A DNA stretch of 64,000 nt from Candidatus Bathyarchaeota archaeon (GCA_005888755.1 VBBQ01000025.1:26256-90255), one strand, 5' to 3'; shown: positions 7,402 through 16,955, counted from the first letter of the stretch. Numbers and translations are program-made. The notes: a model not told the origin generated them from the sequence alone.

Positions 7402-7791
7402 CTAGCTTTCGAAGTTGTAGGCAAAGCCCAGGTGTCTCGTGGGCTTCAACAAACCAGTTTCCGAATCGACTTTGAGCCCAAAGTCTTCGAGGAACTTCGC
7501 TCCCAATACGGGGGAGGCACCCTCGTAGGCCGCGGCTAGAGTTACGTTCTCGCGGCCGTGAGCCGAGACTATTATCGAATAGATTGGAGCCTCAACAATG
7601 CTACCGCCTTCCAGTTCCAGCTTCGCCTTCAGAGATTCTGATAAAGCACCCACCTCAAACAAGATATTAGCTGGCAGAATCGTGAAGAAGACCGTCGGGT
7701 CAATTGAAACTCCGGAAATATCTCTCTGGCCTTTCTCGCCTTTGACCGAAGCTCTCGTGAAAGCCGCGGACACAGCTCCAACCTGCAGCAT
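7402..7791 (-). CDS. Retropepsin-fold (clan AA aspartyl protease-like) protein, atypical active site
   Basis: 129 residues resembling the single-domain clan AA aspartic proteases found in bacteria and archaea: a SIDPTVFFTILP segment where VDTGASxTVLP is expected, a hydrophobic strand IYSIIVSAHG, and LGAKFLEDFGLKVDSETGLL, matching the usual LGxDFLxxxxLxVDxxxGxL close. The catalytic DTG/DSG is replaced by D-P-T, so the aspartate is kept but the glycine is not; it may be inactive or structural. It is the likely first gene of an operon with dinB. Confidence 0.66.
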   Translation of the reverse strand: MLQVGAVSAAFTRASVKGEKGQRDISGVSIDPTVFFTILPANILFEVGALSESLKAKLELEGGSIVEAPIYSIIVSAHGRENVTLAAAYEGASPVLGAKFLEDFGLKVDSETGLLKPTRHLGFAYNFES

Positions 7792-7892
7792 AGTAATGGT
7801 TTCCCTGCCAGATAAGCTTCAGAGTAGGCCGTGGCCTCGAAAACAGTCAAGTCCAGCCTGCTTCTGTTCTGCCCTTTTGAGATTTGGGCCTA

Positions 7893-8366
7893 TCATCTCA
7901 TGATAGAAGTGCCAATATACGCATAGGTTTCAGGTAAGCCCATTTCTTGCAGCGTCGAGTGACGACAATATCCATCGACAAGAAGATTTTCTTCACGCAA
8001 CAAAACTATCGGCCAAATAACTGCCCTGCGTGCCTCCAACGCTCTACGCAACTCCGACCGGCGTTCTTCCAGTCGCTCCGCGAACTTTCGACCAGTCTTG
8101 ACGTCAGAAGAGTTCAGGATCAGAGGATTCAGTCGCACATCGTTGATGTTGACAACTTCCAGCCTCCACTTCCGTTTTGGAAGCGAGTTAAGCAAGGCGT
8201 CGTCTCGTAGGTCCCATCCCATGCTCTCCAGATCTGCTTCGAGTTCCCGCCGGACCTCCGTGTTGATGAGATCATGGATATCATCTGAATCCTCAAACAC
8301 TCGATATTCGATGCTGCCAAGTCGACGCACCGTTGTCAGGTTCTCCATTATAGGACGAACTATCAT
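7893..8366 (-). CDS. ParB/Srx-fold nuclease-like protein
   Basis: 157 residues. The C-terminal half has the ParB N-terminal-domain pattern: INDVRLNPLI, then WPIVLLREENLLVDGYCRHSTL in two parts (a strand PIVLL and the DGYCRHSTLQEMG box), then the closing strand TYAYIG. In ParB/Srx proteins the GxxRHxA/T box binds nucleotide. No C-terminal helix-turn-helix domain is present, so it is not a full partition ParB. Annotate as a ParB-like domain protein. It is divergent from the DP2 gene with 186 bp between. Confidence 0.7.
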   Translation of the reverse strand: MIVRPIMENLTTVRRLGSIEYRVFEDSDDIHDLINTEVRRELEADLESMGWDLRDDALLNSLPKRKWRLEVVNINDVRLNPLILNSSDVKTGRKFAERLEERRSELRRALEARRAVIWPIVLLREENLLVDGYCRHSTLQEMGLPETYAYIGTSIMR

Positions 8367-8552
8367 AGTGTCGAGGCGCCTTCGACAGGGGAACAGTCGG
8401 CCATTGTTGCATCTCTAACTGCTCCGGTCCCACTCTTAAGACTCGCTCCTCAGACAAGCTATGCGATCGCCTAGCCTAGAAACAGTTTCGGTCATCTCAA
8501 CAAGAAATCGACCGTTAACCCTTTTACGGTAGCCGAGGGTCGAAGGTCCGTC

Positions 8553-11500
8553 GTGCAAGTTCTAGAGAACAGGCCCAACCAAACCTATCCGGAAAAGATC
8601 GAGGAAGAATACCATCGGCAATACAGAATCGCCTCAGAGGCCCGGTCGAAAGGACTTGACCCTTCGTGGAAGGTTGAATCACAAACAACCTATGATCTAG
8701 CTGAGCGTGTGGAGAAATCAGTCGGGCCAATCGGAGTCGCAACTCGAATCCGAGAATTGAGCAAACTAATCTCCCGTGAAGAGACAGCGCTGAAGATTAG
8801 CGAAGACATAGTTCTGGGCCACTTCGGAAGCCTTGAGCCTGAAGACGCCGCCGAACAGGCAATTCGTACAGCGCTAGCGGTGTTGGACGAGGCCGTGACT
8901 GTGGCGCCAATTCAAGGAATCCACGACGTCAAGATCCGAACAAACGTGGATGGATCGAAGCACCTAGCCGTCTACTTTGCAGGCCCAATGCGGGCGGCCG
9001 GTGGGACGGAGATGGGCTTGACCATGATCGTCGCCGACTACGTACGTCGACAACTGAACATTCCACCTTATCATGCCTCAGAACAGGAAGCGATGAGATT
9101 CGTCGAAGAACTACGTTTGTACGAGCGATCTATCGCCCGTTTCCAGTATCGAAACCCCGATAGCGTGCTCAAAGACGCGATCATGCGTCTAACCGTCGAG
9201 CCAAACGGAGTGGAAACAGACCCCGTCGAGGTGACAGTCAACCGGAATCTGATGAGGATAGAGACCAACCGGGTCAGGGGCGGAACACTGCGAGTGGTAA
9301 ATGATGGACTGCTAGGAAGATCAACCAAGGTTCTGAAGATTGTTGAGAAGCTTGGCTTGGAAGGCTGGGGATGGCTGGCTGTGATGAAGACCTCGTCATC
9401 AGAAGGAGAAGAAGCGAAGGAGTTCATGTTCATGGAGGATGTTGTCGGTGGCCGCCCAATCTTCGCTTTTCCTGGAGCGGCGGGGGGTTTCAGAATTCGA
9501 TATGGCCGTTCGCGAAACACTGGAATGGCATCCGTTGGTGTTCACCCGGCCACGATGGAGGTTCTAGGGGGCTTTCTGGCGATAGGGGTCCAGATGAGAC
9601 TGGAAAGGCCGGGAAAGGCAGGCATCGTCAACGCAGTTGATAGTATCGAGCCTCCTGTTGTGAAGCTCATCGATGGTTCAGTGATGAGGATAGATTCACC
9701 TCAAGAAGCAAAGGCGCTGCGGGACAAGATTCAGAAGATACTATTCCTCGGCGACCTAATGGTAGGATATGGGGAATTTCTTGAGAACAATCGGGCGCTG
9801 GTCCCGTCAGGGTTTGTCGAGTCGTGGTGGGCGCAGTTATTAGAAGAGAAGCTCTTGGAACAGGAAAATAGGAACAAAGCACAACAATTGCTGAATATTT
9901 CGGCAGAACGATTGCAGGACTTCGCTAAGAGCCCGTTCTCCGTTAGACCACGGGCGAGCGAAGCAATTGGACTATCTCAGACCCTCGGGATTCCTCTGCA
10001 CCCGGCGTACATACACTTCTGGAGTCAGGTTACCGTTGAAGACATACACTATCTCCGCGAGAAACTAATCCACTACCTAGACGACTCCTGCGTTCTTCCG
10101 TATGATGAAAAGCTGAAGGACATTCTCGAACAGGCTCGAATGCCCCACAAGATGGTTGCCGGTGCAATCCAGCTCCTAGACGATGATGCCCTAGTTCTCC
10201 AAACGATTCTGAATCTCGGGGCCCCATCGACAACGGTCAAAGGAGAAAACTCGCTAGAAGCGTTGAGCATGCTAGCAGGATTCCCAATCAAGAACAAAGC
10301 GCCCATCTTTGTCGGGGCACGCATGGGACGCCCAGAGAAGGCGAAGGAAAGGATCATGACTCCAAGGGTCCACGGCCTATTTCCAACCGGCCAAGCAGGC
10401 GGCCCACGCCGTGATGTGATTGAAGCATCGAGGAAATCGGTCGTAACCTTGGAACTAGTAGACCGAAATTGCTCGCAGTGTGGTCGGTGGGAATCGAAGC
10501 TCAGATGCCCAAGCTGCGGACACGAAACGCGGATGAGTGTAAACTGTTCAAAATGCGGCCAACCATCGCACGATTCCTCCTCCAATTGCAACGGATCGCT
10601 CGTCGCCTACCGGAGCGTCAACCTAAACCTAGTCGAAATGCTGGAAGAAGCAGTCAGGAGGCTCAAGCTGGGAAAAATGGAAGGATTGGTAAAAGGAGTG
10701 AAGGGTCTCATCAACAAGACGCGAATGCCCGAGCCCCTGGAGAAGGCGCTGCTACGTGCCAAATCAGATGTCTCCGTGTTCAAGGACGGAACCCTGCGGT
10801 TTGACGCATCAAACGCAGTCTTAACCCAGTTCAAACCCGGGGAAATTGGGCTGAGCCTTGAGAAAGCCCACGAGATAGGTTACGCGAAGGACACGGACGG
10901 TTACGAACTCTCAGACTCGAAACAGTTGTGCGCTTTGGAGATACAAGACCTCGTTGTCTCGGAGGCTTGCGGCGAGTACCTGTTGAAGGTCTCCCGGTTC
11001 CTAGATGACCTCCTCAGCTCTTACTATGGAATGGACAAGCTCTACAAGGCGTCGAAAAGAGAGGACCTCATCGGGCATCTGGTCGTCGGGCTATCACCTC
11101 ATACATCCGTCGGCGCAGTGGGAAGAATTGTCGGATTCACCAAAGCAAGCGTCTGCTACGCCCACCCGCTATACCATGCTGCGAAACGGAGAGACTGCGA
11201 CGGAGACGAAGACTCCGTGTCCCTTTTGCTCGATGTGCTGTTGAACTTCTCCAGGGAATACCTTCCAGACAGGATTGGGGGGTTAATGGACGCCCCACTA
11301 CTCCTCGCTCCACTCCTAAACGCGACCGAGGTGGCGCGGCAAGCATTCAACATCGAAACAATCACCGCTTTCCCCATCGCTTTCTACGAAAAAACACTGG
11401 TCGGAGCGAACCCTAAGGAGATCGAGGATCTCGTCCCAACCCTCAACAACGCCCGGGAGTCTTCGTCGGGCAACTGGAACATTGGATTTACCCATCCGAC

Positions 11501-11960
11501 GGAAGATCTAGACCGAGCGCGGTTGACAAGCGCCTACAAGGAACTACCGACGATGCTGGAGAAGGTCAAAGAGCAGCTCGACCTCGCGGACAAGATCGTG
11601 GCTGTGAAGGGAGAAGAGGTAGCGAGGAAGGTCCTTGGCACGCATATTCTACGAGACTTAGTAGGGAACTTGCGAACGTTCACGTCGCAGAGATCGCGAT
11701 GCTCAAAGTGTAACTGGAAACCGCGTCGCGCACCATTGAAAGGAGTCTGCGTGAAGTGCGGAGGCAAGCTGGGACCCACCGTATTCAAAGCAGGGGTCGA
11801 GAAATACCTCCAAGTCGCCTTTGACATGGTCAAACGGTACAATGTCGGTGAATACTACCGTCAGAGACTCGACCTGATCAAAGTCGAACTGGACGAGACA
11901 TTCAGACCGGCTGTGGAAGATAGGACGCAAACGAAGCTCTTGGTGGGAGATTTCGCTTAG
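8553..11960 (+). CDS. polC: DNA polymerase D large subunit DP2
   Basis: 1,135 residues, the normal intein-free length of archaeal DP2, the catalytic subunit of the replicative family D polymerase (two-barrel fold like RNA polymerase). The active-site DCDGDED motif lies near 882-888. Zinc-binding clusters occur near 639-670 (CSQC, CPSC, CSKC) and 1050-1075 (CSKC, CVKC). The N-terminal 300 residues contain the conserved YFAGPMRAAGGTE box at about 140. Start is GTG at 8553. The small subunit DP1 is not in this window. Its presence argues against Crenarchaeota. Confidence 0.98.
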   Translation: MQVLENRPNQTYPEKIEEEYHRQYRIASEARSKGLDPSWKVESQTTYDLAERVEKSVGPIGVATRIRELSKLISREETALKISEDIVLGHFGSLEPEDAAEQAIRTALAVLDEAVTVAPIQGIHDVKIRTNVDGSKHLAVYFAGPMRAAGGTEMGLTMIVADYVRRQLNIPPYHASEQEAMRFVEELRLYERSIARFQYRNPDSVLKDAIMRLTVEPNGVETDPVEVTVNRNLMRIETNRVRGGTLRVVNDGLLGRSTKVLKIVEKLGLEGWGWLAVMKTSSSEGEEAKEFMFMEDVVGGRPIFAFPGAAGGFRIRYGRSRNTGMASVGVHPATMEVLGGFLAIGVQMRLERPGKAGIVNAVDSIEPPVVKLIDGSVMRIDSPQEAKALRDKIQKILFLGDLMVGYGEFLENNRALVPSGFVESWWAQLLEEKLLEQENRNKAQQLLNISAERLQDFAKSPFSVRPRASEAIGLSQTLGIPLHPAYIHFWSQVTVEDIHYLREKLIHYLDDSCVLPYDEKLKDILEQARMPHKMVAGAIQLLDDDALVLQTILNLGAPSTTVKGENSLEALSMLAGFPIKNKAPIFVGARMGRPEKAKERIMTPRVHGLFPTGQAGGPRRDVIEASRKSVVTLELVDRNCSQCGRWESKLRCPSCGHETRMSVNCSKCGQPSHDSSSNCNGSLVAYRSVNLNLVEMLEEAVRRLKLGKMEGLVKGVKGLINKTRMPEPLEKALLRAKSDVSVFKDGTLRFDASNAVLTQFKPGEIGLSLEKAHEIGYAKDTDGYELSDSKQLCALEIQDLVVSEACGEYLLKVSRFLDDLLSSYYGMDKLYKASKREDLIGHLVVGLSPHTSVGAVGRIVGFTKASVCYAHPLYHAAKRRDCDGDEDSVSLLLDVLLNFSREYLPDRIGGLMDAPLLLAPLLNATEVARQAFNIETITAFPIAFYEKTLVGANPKEIEDLVPTLNNARESSSGNWNIGFTHPTEDLDRARLTSAYKELPTMLEKVKEQLDLADKIVAVKGEEVARKVLGTHILRDLVGNLRTFTSQRSRCSKCNWKPRRAPLKGVCVKCGGKLGPTVFKAGVEKYLQVAFDMVKRYNVGEYYRQRLDLIKVELDETFRPAVEDRTQTKLLVGDFA

Positions 11961-11975
11961 AAAAGGGCTGGAAGC

Positions 11976-12239
11976 GTGACACCGCCCTACCATCCACGTG
12001 CCTACATCTCCGGAATGAGAAACGTCAACCGAGGGCTAGCATCGAGATCAAAGATTATTGAGACCATGGAGAAAGGAAAGACACGAGTCATCGAGATTAG
12101 CGAGAAGACTGGCCTTACTGAAAGCTGTGTTAGTCATCACCTGAAGCTTCTCCTCAAACAAAGAGTCGTCTCAGCTGCGGCCGTTGGGCGGGGAAACCGG
12201 TGGACCCTGACAAAGTACGGACAGGAAAAACTGGGTTGA
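11976..12239 (+). CDS. ArsR-like winged helix-turn-helix regulator
   Basis: 87 residues: helices around IIETMEKGKTRVIEISEKTG, the recognition helix TESCVSHHLKLLL, and a wing ending RGNRWTLTKYG. It starts with GTG 15 bp after the DP2 stop and is very probably co-transcribed with it. A one-domain DNA-binding protein with no sensor region; its target genes are not evident. Confidence 0.8.
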   Translation: MTPPYHPRAYISGMRNVNRGLASRSKIIETMEKGKTRVIEISEKTGLTESCVSHHLKLLLKQRVVSAAAVGRGNRWTLTKYGQEKLG

Positions 12240-12304
12240 ATGCCCGCTTACTATGAAGCCCACTCACCAAAAAAAAGGGGATGGTCGATCCTGTACGATT
12301 GGGG

Positions 12305-12883
12305 CTAATCGTCGCCTTGGTCGTTCTCGCTCTCGTTCTCGTGCTCGTGTACTAGCTGGCCTCTGATCTCGCCCATTGGATTTGCTTTGGTGTGGACGTT
12401 GACGTACGTATTGTCTGAGAGGAGGGCTTTGACGAAGTCGTCCCAGCTCGTGATCGTTGGACTGGCTTTGGTGTTGAGGTCAGCTGCGGTCCTAGTCCCT
12501 TCAGCCAGGGTCTTGCAACCGTGCGGCGAGGAGAAGAGCGGTTGGCTAGTGAAGAAGGGAATGATTACAGGCCCATTAGTTCCTGCCGCGCCTACGTGGA
12601 TGTGCGATGCTGTCACGTTGACGATGTCGCAGACTATCACGCGGAAGTCGATCGCGGTGCCATTGTCAACAAGTCTGACGGTCGCCATTCCGAATGCCTC
12701 TGTGGTTACGGGACCTACCTGCTGGTTCCCAGTGAGGTCGATGTGGAATGTGACTTGATGGACCTTGTTGTGTTCGTCGGACGTTTCATGCCCCTGGTGT
12801 TCCGCAATTGCTGGGGCTATTTGGAGCGTGGCTACGAAGACCGCTAGAGAGACGAGGAGAACTATCGATAATGCTTTTTTCAA
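12305..12883 (-). CDS. Secreted CHRD-domain protein
   Basis: 192 residues from a TTG start behind a clear GGAGG site (bases upstream of 12883); an upstream start at 12943 would add 20 non-signal residues. Residues 2-27 form a signal peptide (KKALSIVLLVSLAVFVATLQ then APAIAEHQGHE). The domain matches CHRD: HIDLTGNQQVGPV, SHIHVGAAGTNGPVI, and VNVHTKANPMGEIRGQL. CHRD domains occur in secreted or surface proteins; in chordin they bind ligands. The C-terminus is a glutamate/aspartate-rich tail. Confidence 0.88.
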   Translation of the reverse strand: MKKALSIVLLVSLAVFVATLQIAPAIAEHQGHETSDEHNKVHQVTFHIDLTGNQQVGPVTTEAFGMATVRLVDNGTAIDFRVIVCDIVNVTASHIHVGAAGTNGPVIIPFFTSQPLFSSPHGCKTLAEGTRTAADLNTKASPTITSWDDFVKALLSDNTYVNVHTKANPMGEIRGQLVHEHENESENDQGDD

Positions 12884-13030
12884 ACTAAAACCTCCGTAGC
12901 TCCCGTATCTTCCAGGATAAGGATTTATGATTTTTCTAGTCAAAGCGACTCCAGGATAGACAAGGATAGAAAAGGCTGTTCATAGAATCCTAGTAATGAG
13001 CCAATGTTCTCGCGAGGAATGCTTGGTCCA

Positions 13031-13792
13031 TTACTGAGCTGGCACTATGGAAGCTGGTTCCTTCTGGATCTTCACGGTGGCAGAGACAGCTCGGTCGTCA
13101 GCATTCTCCACGACGAAGAACCATTTCCCCTTCGAAGTCGCAGTAAATTCCAGCGTCGCTTTTTCGACGCCCTCCTCGCCTGTCTCGCTCCAGAATTCCT
13201 CGCCCTGATCTAGGTTGTCCAGATTGTCTTCATCGAGGAGATAGACGCTGACAAGGCCGGTTGCAGTGACCTCGCCTGAGAAATCCTCCCCAGCGTCCAG
13301 CTCTACATCATACTCCGTATAATCGCCCTTGGCAATTGTCGGGTTGAAGTTTGGACCCTCCTTGACAGGCAGGGGTCTTGGCGTAGGCGCTACCTTTGGC
13401 AAACCGGGTTTCGGTGTGCTAACTGTAGGAGCTGAGAGTTTAGGGCCAACTTTCGGTCCGAGAGTCCTAGCTGGCTCTGATTTGGGCGGCGTCATTTGAT
13501 CGATTCTTGCGGATGACGAATGGCTTGGAGGAGAGTGTTTCTCTGCAGTTCGATGTTGTGGAACCTCGGCCTCAGTTTGGGAACGATGCGTTGTCGCAGG
13601 AATCTTCGGGGAGAGGCGCGATGTCATAGGCCCCCTAGGCGGGCTGATATTGGCCAGCAACGGGAGCACCAACGAGAGAAGGATCAGAACACCCGCAATC
13701 GGCCATGATATCACCTGAACAAAGGCCACAATTGTCACGACTATCGCGACCACATTGCCGAGGAGTAGCAGGGGTCTAGAGCCCATGGCCAT
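13031..13792 (-). CDS. Membrane-anchored protein with proline-rich stalk and C-terminal beta-sandwich
   Basis: 253 residues. Two N-terminal membrane helices (about 8-25 and 28-46), a 90-residue Pro/Ser/Lys-rich linker, then a beta-rich domain (about 155-247) rich in acidic residues with a strand order ending KWFFVVENADDRAVSATVKI, which recalls pre-peptidase C-terminal or GOLD-like sandwich domains. It is likely displayed at the cell surface. It belongs to the run of envelope genes between 12.3 and 16.8 kb. Function unknown. Confidence 0.68.
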   Translation of the reverse strand: MAMGSRPLLLLGNVVAIVVTIVAFVQVISWPIAGVLILLSLVLPLLANISPPRGPMTSRLSPKIPATTHRSQTEAEVPQHRTAEKHSPPSHSSSARIDQMTPPKSEPARTLGPKVGPKLSAPTVSTPKPGLPKVAPTPRPLPVKEGPNFNPTIAKGDYTEYDVELDAGEDFSGEVTATGLVSVYLLDEDNLDNLDQGEEFWSETGEEGVEKATLEFTATSKGKWFFVVENADDRAVSATVKIQKEPASIVPAQ

Positions 13793-13919
13793 TACCGGAA
13801 TGACCTGAGGTATCTTGGCCGGTTCAAAATGGAATTGTAACCCGGAAAGCTCGAGGGTGGGGGTGCGGGATTCTTCTATTTCAGTAATTCTTCGCGTCGA
13901 GTTCCCTAACTTGGTCCCA

Positions 13920-14303
13920 TCACTCTAGCGGGACAAAGCCCTGATCTCCTAGCTTTGCCTTCGCCTGCTTGAGGGTCCAGGCTCTTGCGAAATATGACAA
14001 GGCGATAGCCGGAAGCAGAACCAAGCTGACAAGCACTAACAGAGAACTGAGCGTAATCTCGCTGGAAGCTCCGGTGGGCTGTTTGTTCATCGTATCTGGT
14101 TGGGTTGATTGGATTGATGAGGTGGTTCCCCTAGGATTGGAGCCAGAAGTTGTCGGAGTCTGAGTCGAAGGTGCGAGAACCCCGGGCAGAATGACCAGCC
14201 CAAGGCCGATCAGCAAACCCAGCGTCAGACTTAGTCCAGCTCTCGTCCGTCTCCCGAGCCTCAAATTTCGAACCCTCTGCTCCCCTTCTTCCATGATACT
14301 CAT
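13920..14303 (-). CDS. Two-helix membrane protein with Ser/Thr-rich external loop
   Basis: 127 residues from the ATG at 14303. A short basic cytoplasmic N-terminus precedes a membrane helix (about 22-42), then a 50-residue Ser/Thr/Gln-rich loop likely outside, a second helix (about 83-105), and a lysine-rich cytoplasmic end. The open frame extends upstream to 14549, but that part is arginine/cysteine-rich and overlaps the next gene, so it is not used. Function unknown. Confidence 0.6.
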   Translation of the reverse strand: MSIMEEGEQRVRNLRLGRRTRAGLSLTLGLLIGLGLVILPGVLAPSTQTPTTSGSNPRGTTSSIQSTQPDTMNKQPTGASSEITLSSLLVLVSLVLLPAIALSYFARAWTLKQAKAKLGDQGFVPLE

Positions 14304-14352
14304 GGGCTTTGGCTCCGCATAATCCCACGGGTTAGAACAGCCCGATCCGCTA

Positions 14353-14799
14353 TCAGAACGGCCTCGACCTCCACGCCCGCAAGGTCTCGCTCCACGAAAC
14401 CGCAACCGCGGAGATGCCGAAGACAAATGCCATGATATTGTGTGTGGAAAAATCTGGTGGATAGATGATAGGGTACAAGGCGAGCATGACCGTGAACATG
14501 GTAGAGTAGAACAGGTATCGTGGAAGCATAAATCCCAAAACCCCGACAAAGTTCTGCAAAACCCCGACCTTGACCAGCTCGATCAGATGATATTCGCCGG
14601 TCGAGTCCTTCTCTAGGAGTCCCAGATCCTTCAGTTTTTCCAGATGATGCAGGGCAACACTGGGGCTACTCAAACCCAAGGCTCTCTGAACAAGCCTAAC
14701 ACCGACAACCTGCTTCTTTGACCCGAGAATATGCCAGTAGACACGCAAAGTCACGCCTTTCAGCTCGGACTCGATAACTCTCTCTCGTTCTTCCGCCAT
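14353..14799 (-). CDS. Winged-helix regulator with C-terminal membrane segments
   Basis: 148 residues. Residues 10-75 form an ArsR-like winged helix (LSSPSVALHHLEKLKDLGLL is the recognition helix and following turn). Two or three hydrophobic segments follow (about 84-103, 105-120, 122-138), anchoring it in the membrane. Membrane-bound one-component regulators of this type are frequent in archaea beside surface-protein genes. It is divergent from the beta-propeller gene and is the obvious candidate regulator. Confidence 0.8.
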   Translation of the reverse strand: MAEERERVIESELKGVTLRVYWHILGSKKQVVGVRLVQRALGLSSPSVALHHLEKLKDLGLLEKDSTGEYHLIELVKVGVLQNFVGVLGFMLPRYLFYSTMFTVMLALYPIIYPPDFSTHNIMAFVFGISAVAVSWSETLRAWRSRPF

Positions 14800-14870
14800 G
14801 AATCCTCGATCCTCCTGAGGGTGAGGGAACTCCTTTGGTTCAATTCAAGCTTACCCGTGAAAACGAGGGC

Positions 14871-14886
14871 GTTCGGGTTTCCGAAC
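14871..14886. promoter_or_regulatory. Palindrome between the membrane regulator and beta-propeller genes
   Basis: GTTCGG-GTTT-CCGAAC is a perfect 6-bp inverted repeat with a 4-base centre, placed between the divergent regulator (start 14799) and propeller gene (start 14946). It is a plausible operator for the winged-helix protein. Confidence 0.4.
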
Positions 14887-14945
14887 ACCATGTTCTAAAC
14901 ACTGGGATTAAGCCCACGTCCCACCCTACCATATGACGAACAAGC

Positions 14946-16838
14946 ATGATACTCCGCAAAGCAACAACAGCATACCTACTCATCCTCACCAGCCTCACAC
15001 TCATCCCGGTCTCCGTCTATCTCACAACTCCAACAGCCCATGCAATGATCCCGTTCACTTCTTACCAAGACCTGCAGGAATTCGTTCACGGGGGCGGATG
15101 CCGCACCACCGCGCCTAGCCTGGACAATCGAGGCGGTCTTACTACCGGTCTAGCAACAACGGGCCCCGCCTCCCAATCGAACGGTGCTTCAAGTCAGAGT
15201 CCGACCCATTCTGAAACGAATCAGCAGGTGTCTGGCGTTGATGAACTAGACACAGTCAAGAACGACGGCCAGTACATTTACACGATAACAAACAACACCG
15301 TCGCCATAGTCCAAGCGTACCCCGCAACAGATGCAACCCTTGTCTCGAAGGTCACTGTCAACGGAACTTTGCAAGGAATATTTGTAGTCGGCAACAAGCT
15401 TGTTATCGTAAGCGAAATTCCAGGATTCCCATATCCGTATTATGGAGGAGGCGCAAAGGTTCCTGCACTAGGCATTGGTGCTCCTCAACCCAGCAACATT
15501 GCAACGATATACCCTATTCAATTCTCAGGGACCACTTCGCTCTTCGTTTTCGACATCAGCGACCATGCCGGCCCGGTGCTCACGACCAGGGTTGAGGTAA
15601 ACGGGACCTTAGCCGGTGCTCGTCTTATCGGAAATTACGTCTATGTTGTCGCAACACAGCCTGTTTTCTGCTACGGCGAGATCTTGCTCCCGGAGCAGAT
15701 CATCAATGGTCAAGCGGTAAAAGCTATGCCTGTACAAGTCTATCACTCGGACATCATCGACCAAGGGTACAGCTTCACCACGATCCTCGGGTTTGATACG
15801 ACAGAGAACAACCCCCATCCTGCTGCGAAGATCTATCTGATCGGAACGACTAGCACGATCTACGTTTCTCTGCACGACGTCTACCTCACACAGCCAGTGT
15901 GGAGCCAGAGCCAGCAAACAATAGTTCACCGTATCAGCATCGACGGCCTCGCAATCAACTACCAGGCTACAGGCGCAGTACCCGGACACGTTTTGAACCA
16001 GTTCTCCATGGACGAATACAATGGATACCTCCGCATCGCAACAACCAACTGTTGCAGCCAGAGTGGCGATCCCACGCCCCTCGCATACACGCCAGTCAAC
16101 CAGCAAGAGACAAACGTGTACGTTCTCGACAAGAGCCTCCACACCACCGGAAAACTCGAGGGACTCTCTCCGGGCGAACAGATCTATTCTGCCCGGTTCA
16201 CGGGCGACAAAGCGTACCTTGTCACCTTCAAGCGAACAGACCCACTCTTTGTCATTGGCCTCCGGGACCCCGCGAAACCCACGGTGCTCGGCCAACTCAA
16301 CGTGACAGGCGTCTCAGACTACCTACAACCATACGACGAGACACATCTTATCGGAATCGGCCAGTCAGGCACGGACGTCGTGTGGGAGAACGCGGTCCGG
16401 TTCACAGGTCTCAAGATCAGCCTCTTCAATGTCACAGACCCCAAACAGCCAACTGAGACAAGTCGATACCTGATCGGTGGTCCCGGAACCAGCTCGCCTG
16501 CAATCACGGACCACAAAGCAGTCCTATTTGACAAGACACTCAACCTCCTCGTGATCCCAGTCGAGATAACCGCACAACCGCAGGACGCAACGTACTGGTA
16601 CTCTTACCAGCCTATCTGGCAAGGAGCCTACGTCTTCAATATCACACCCGACAAAGGCTTCGTCTTCAAGGGCGGAATAACACAACTGCAAAGCGGCCAA
16701 CTACCAACATGGCAGGACAACAACCTCTTCATCACCAGAACACTCTACATTGGAAACGTGCTATACACCATCTCAAACAACATGGTGCAAATGAACAGTC
16801 TCACAGACCTGTCAGAACTAGGCTCAGTCAGCCTATAG
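14946..16838 (+). CDS. Secreted beta-propeller domain protein
   Basis: 630 residues. A signal peptide (about 1-33, ending near TAHA) precedes a low-complexity Ser/Gln/Thr segment and the hallmark QQVSGVDELDTVKNDGQYIYTI of the bacterial/archaeal secreted beta-propeller family (PF09826), here given in part. Repeated strand pairs of the type VVGNKLVIVSE, IGNYVYVVATQ, KAYLVTFKRTDPLFVI mark the blades. It is probably exported and cell-surface or extracellular; a binding role is inferred from the fold only. A strong T-rich terminator follows. Confidence 0.88.
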   Translation: MILRKATTAYLLILTSLTLIPVSVYLTTPTAHAMIPFTSYQDLQEFVHGGGCRTTAPSLDNRGGLTTGLATTGPASQSNGASSQSPTHSETNQQVSGVDELDTVKNDGQYIYTITNNTVAIVQAYPATDATLVSKVTVNGTLQGIFVVGNKLVIVSEIPGFPYPYYGGGAKVPALGIGAPQPSNIATIYPIQFSGTTSLFVFDISDHAGPVLTTRVEVNGTLAGARLIGNYVYVVATQPVFCYGEILLPEQIINGQAVKAMPVQVYHSDIIDQGYSFTTILGFDTTENNPHPAAKIYLIGTTSTIYVSLHDVYLTQPVWSQSQQTIVHRISIDGLAINYQATGAVPGHVLNQFSMDEYNGYLRIATTNCCSQSGDPTPLAYTPVNQQETNVYVLDKSLHTTGKLEGLSPGEQIYSARFTGDKAYLVTFKRTDPLFVIGLRDPAKPTVLGQLNVTGVSDYLQPYDETHLIGIGQSGTDVVWENAVRFTGLKISLFNVTDPKQPTETSRYLIGGPGTSSPAITDHKAVLFDKTLNLLVIPVEITAQPQDATYWYSYQPIWQGAYVFNITPDKGFVFKGGITQLQSGQLPTWQDNNLFITRTLYIGNVLYTISNNMVQMNSLTDLSELGSVSL

Positions 16839-16863
16839 CATAACGACCAAAAAACCCCTTCCA

Positions 16864-16884
16864 GTTTTTCTTTTTTTCTCTCTT
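16864..16884 (+). terminator. T-rich terminator after the beta-propeller gene
   Basis: The run GTTTTTCTTTTTTTCTCTCTT lies 25 bp past the stop codon, an archaeal-type oligo-T terminator. Confidence 0.6.
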
Positions 16885-16955
16885 AGCCAGTTGCTGGTCT
16901 CACATGGACCAGTTAGGCAGTACGGGTTCGAGAATCGAGGACGAGTTCTGACTTA

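Noticed and set aside
14304-14549. N-terminal extension of the two-helix membrane protein
   Set aside because: It overlaps the regulator gene and is Cys/Ser/Arg-rich; the ATG at 14303 starts a normal membrane protein.
15609-16295. 228-residue open frame antisense to the beta-propeller gene
   Set aside because: The propeller gene on the plus strand has a signal peptide and blade repeats; the antisense frame has no motif and is a codon-bias shadow.
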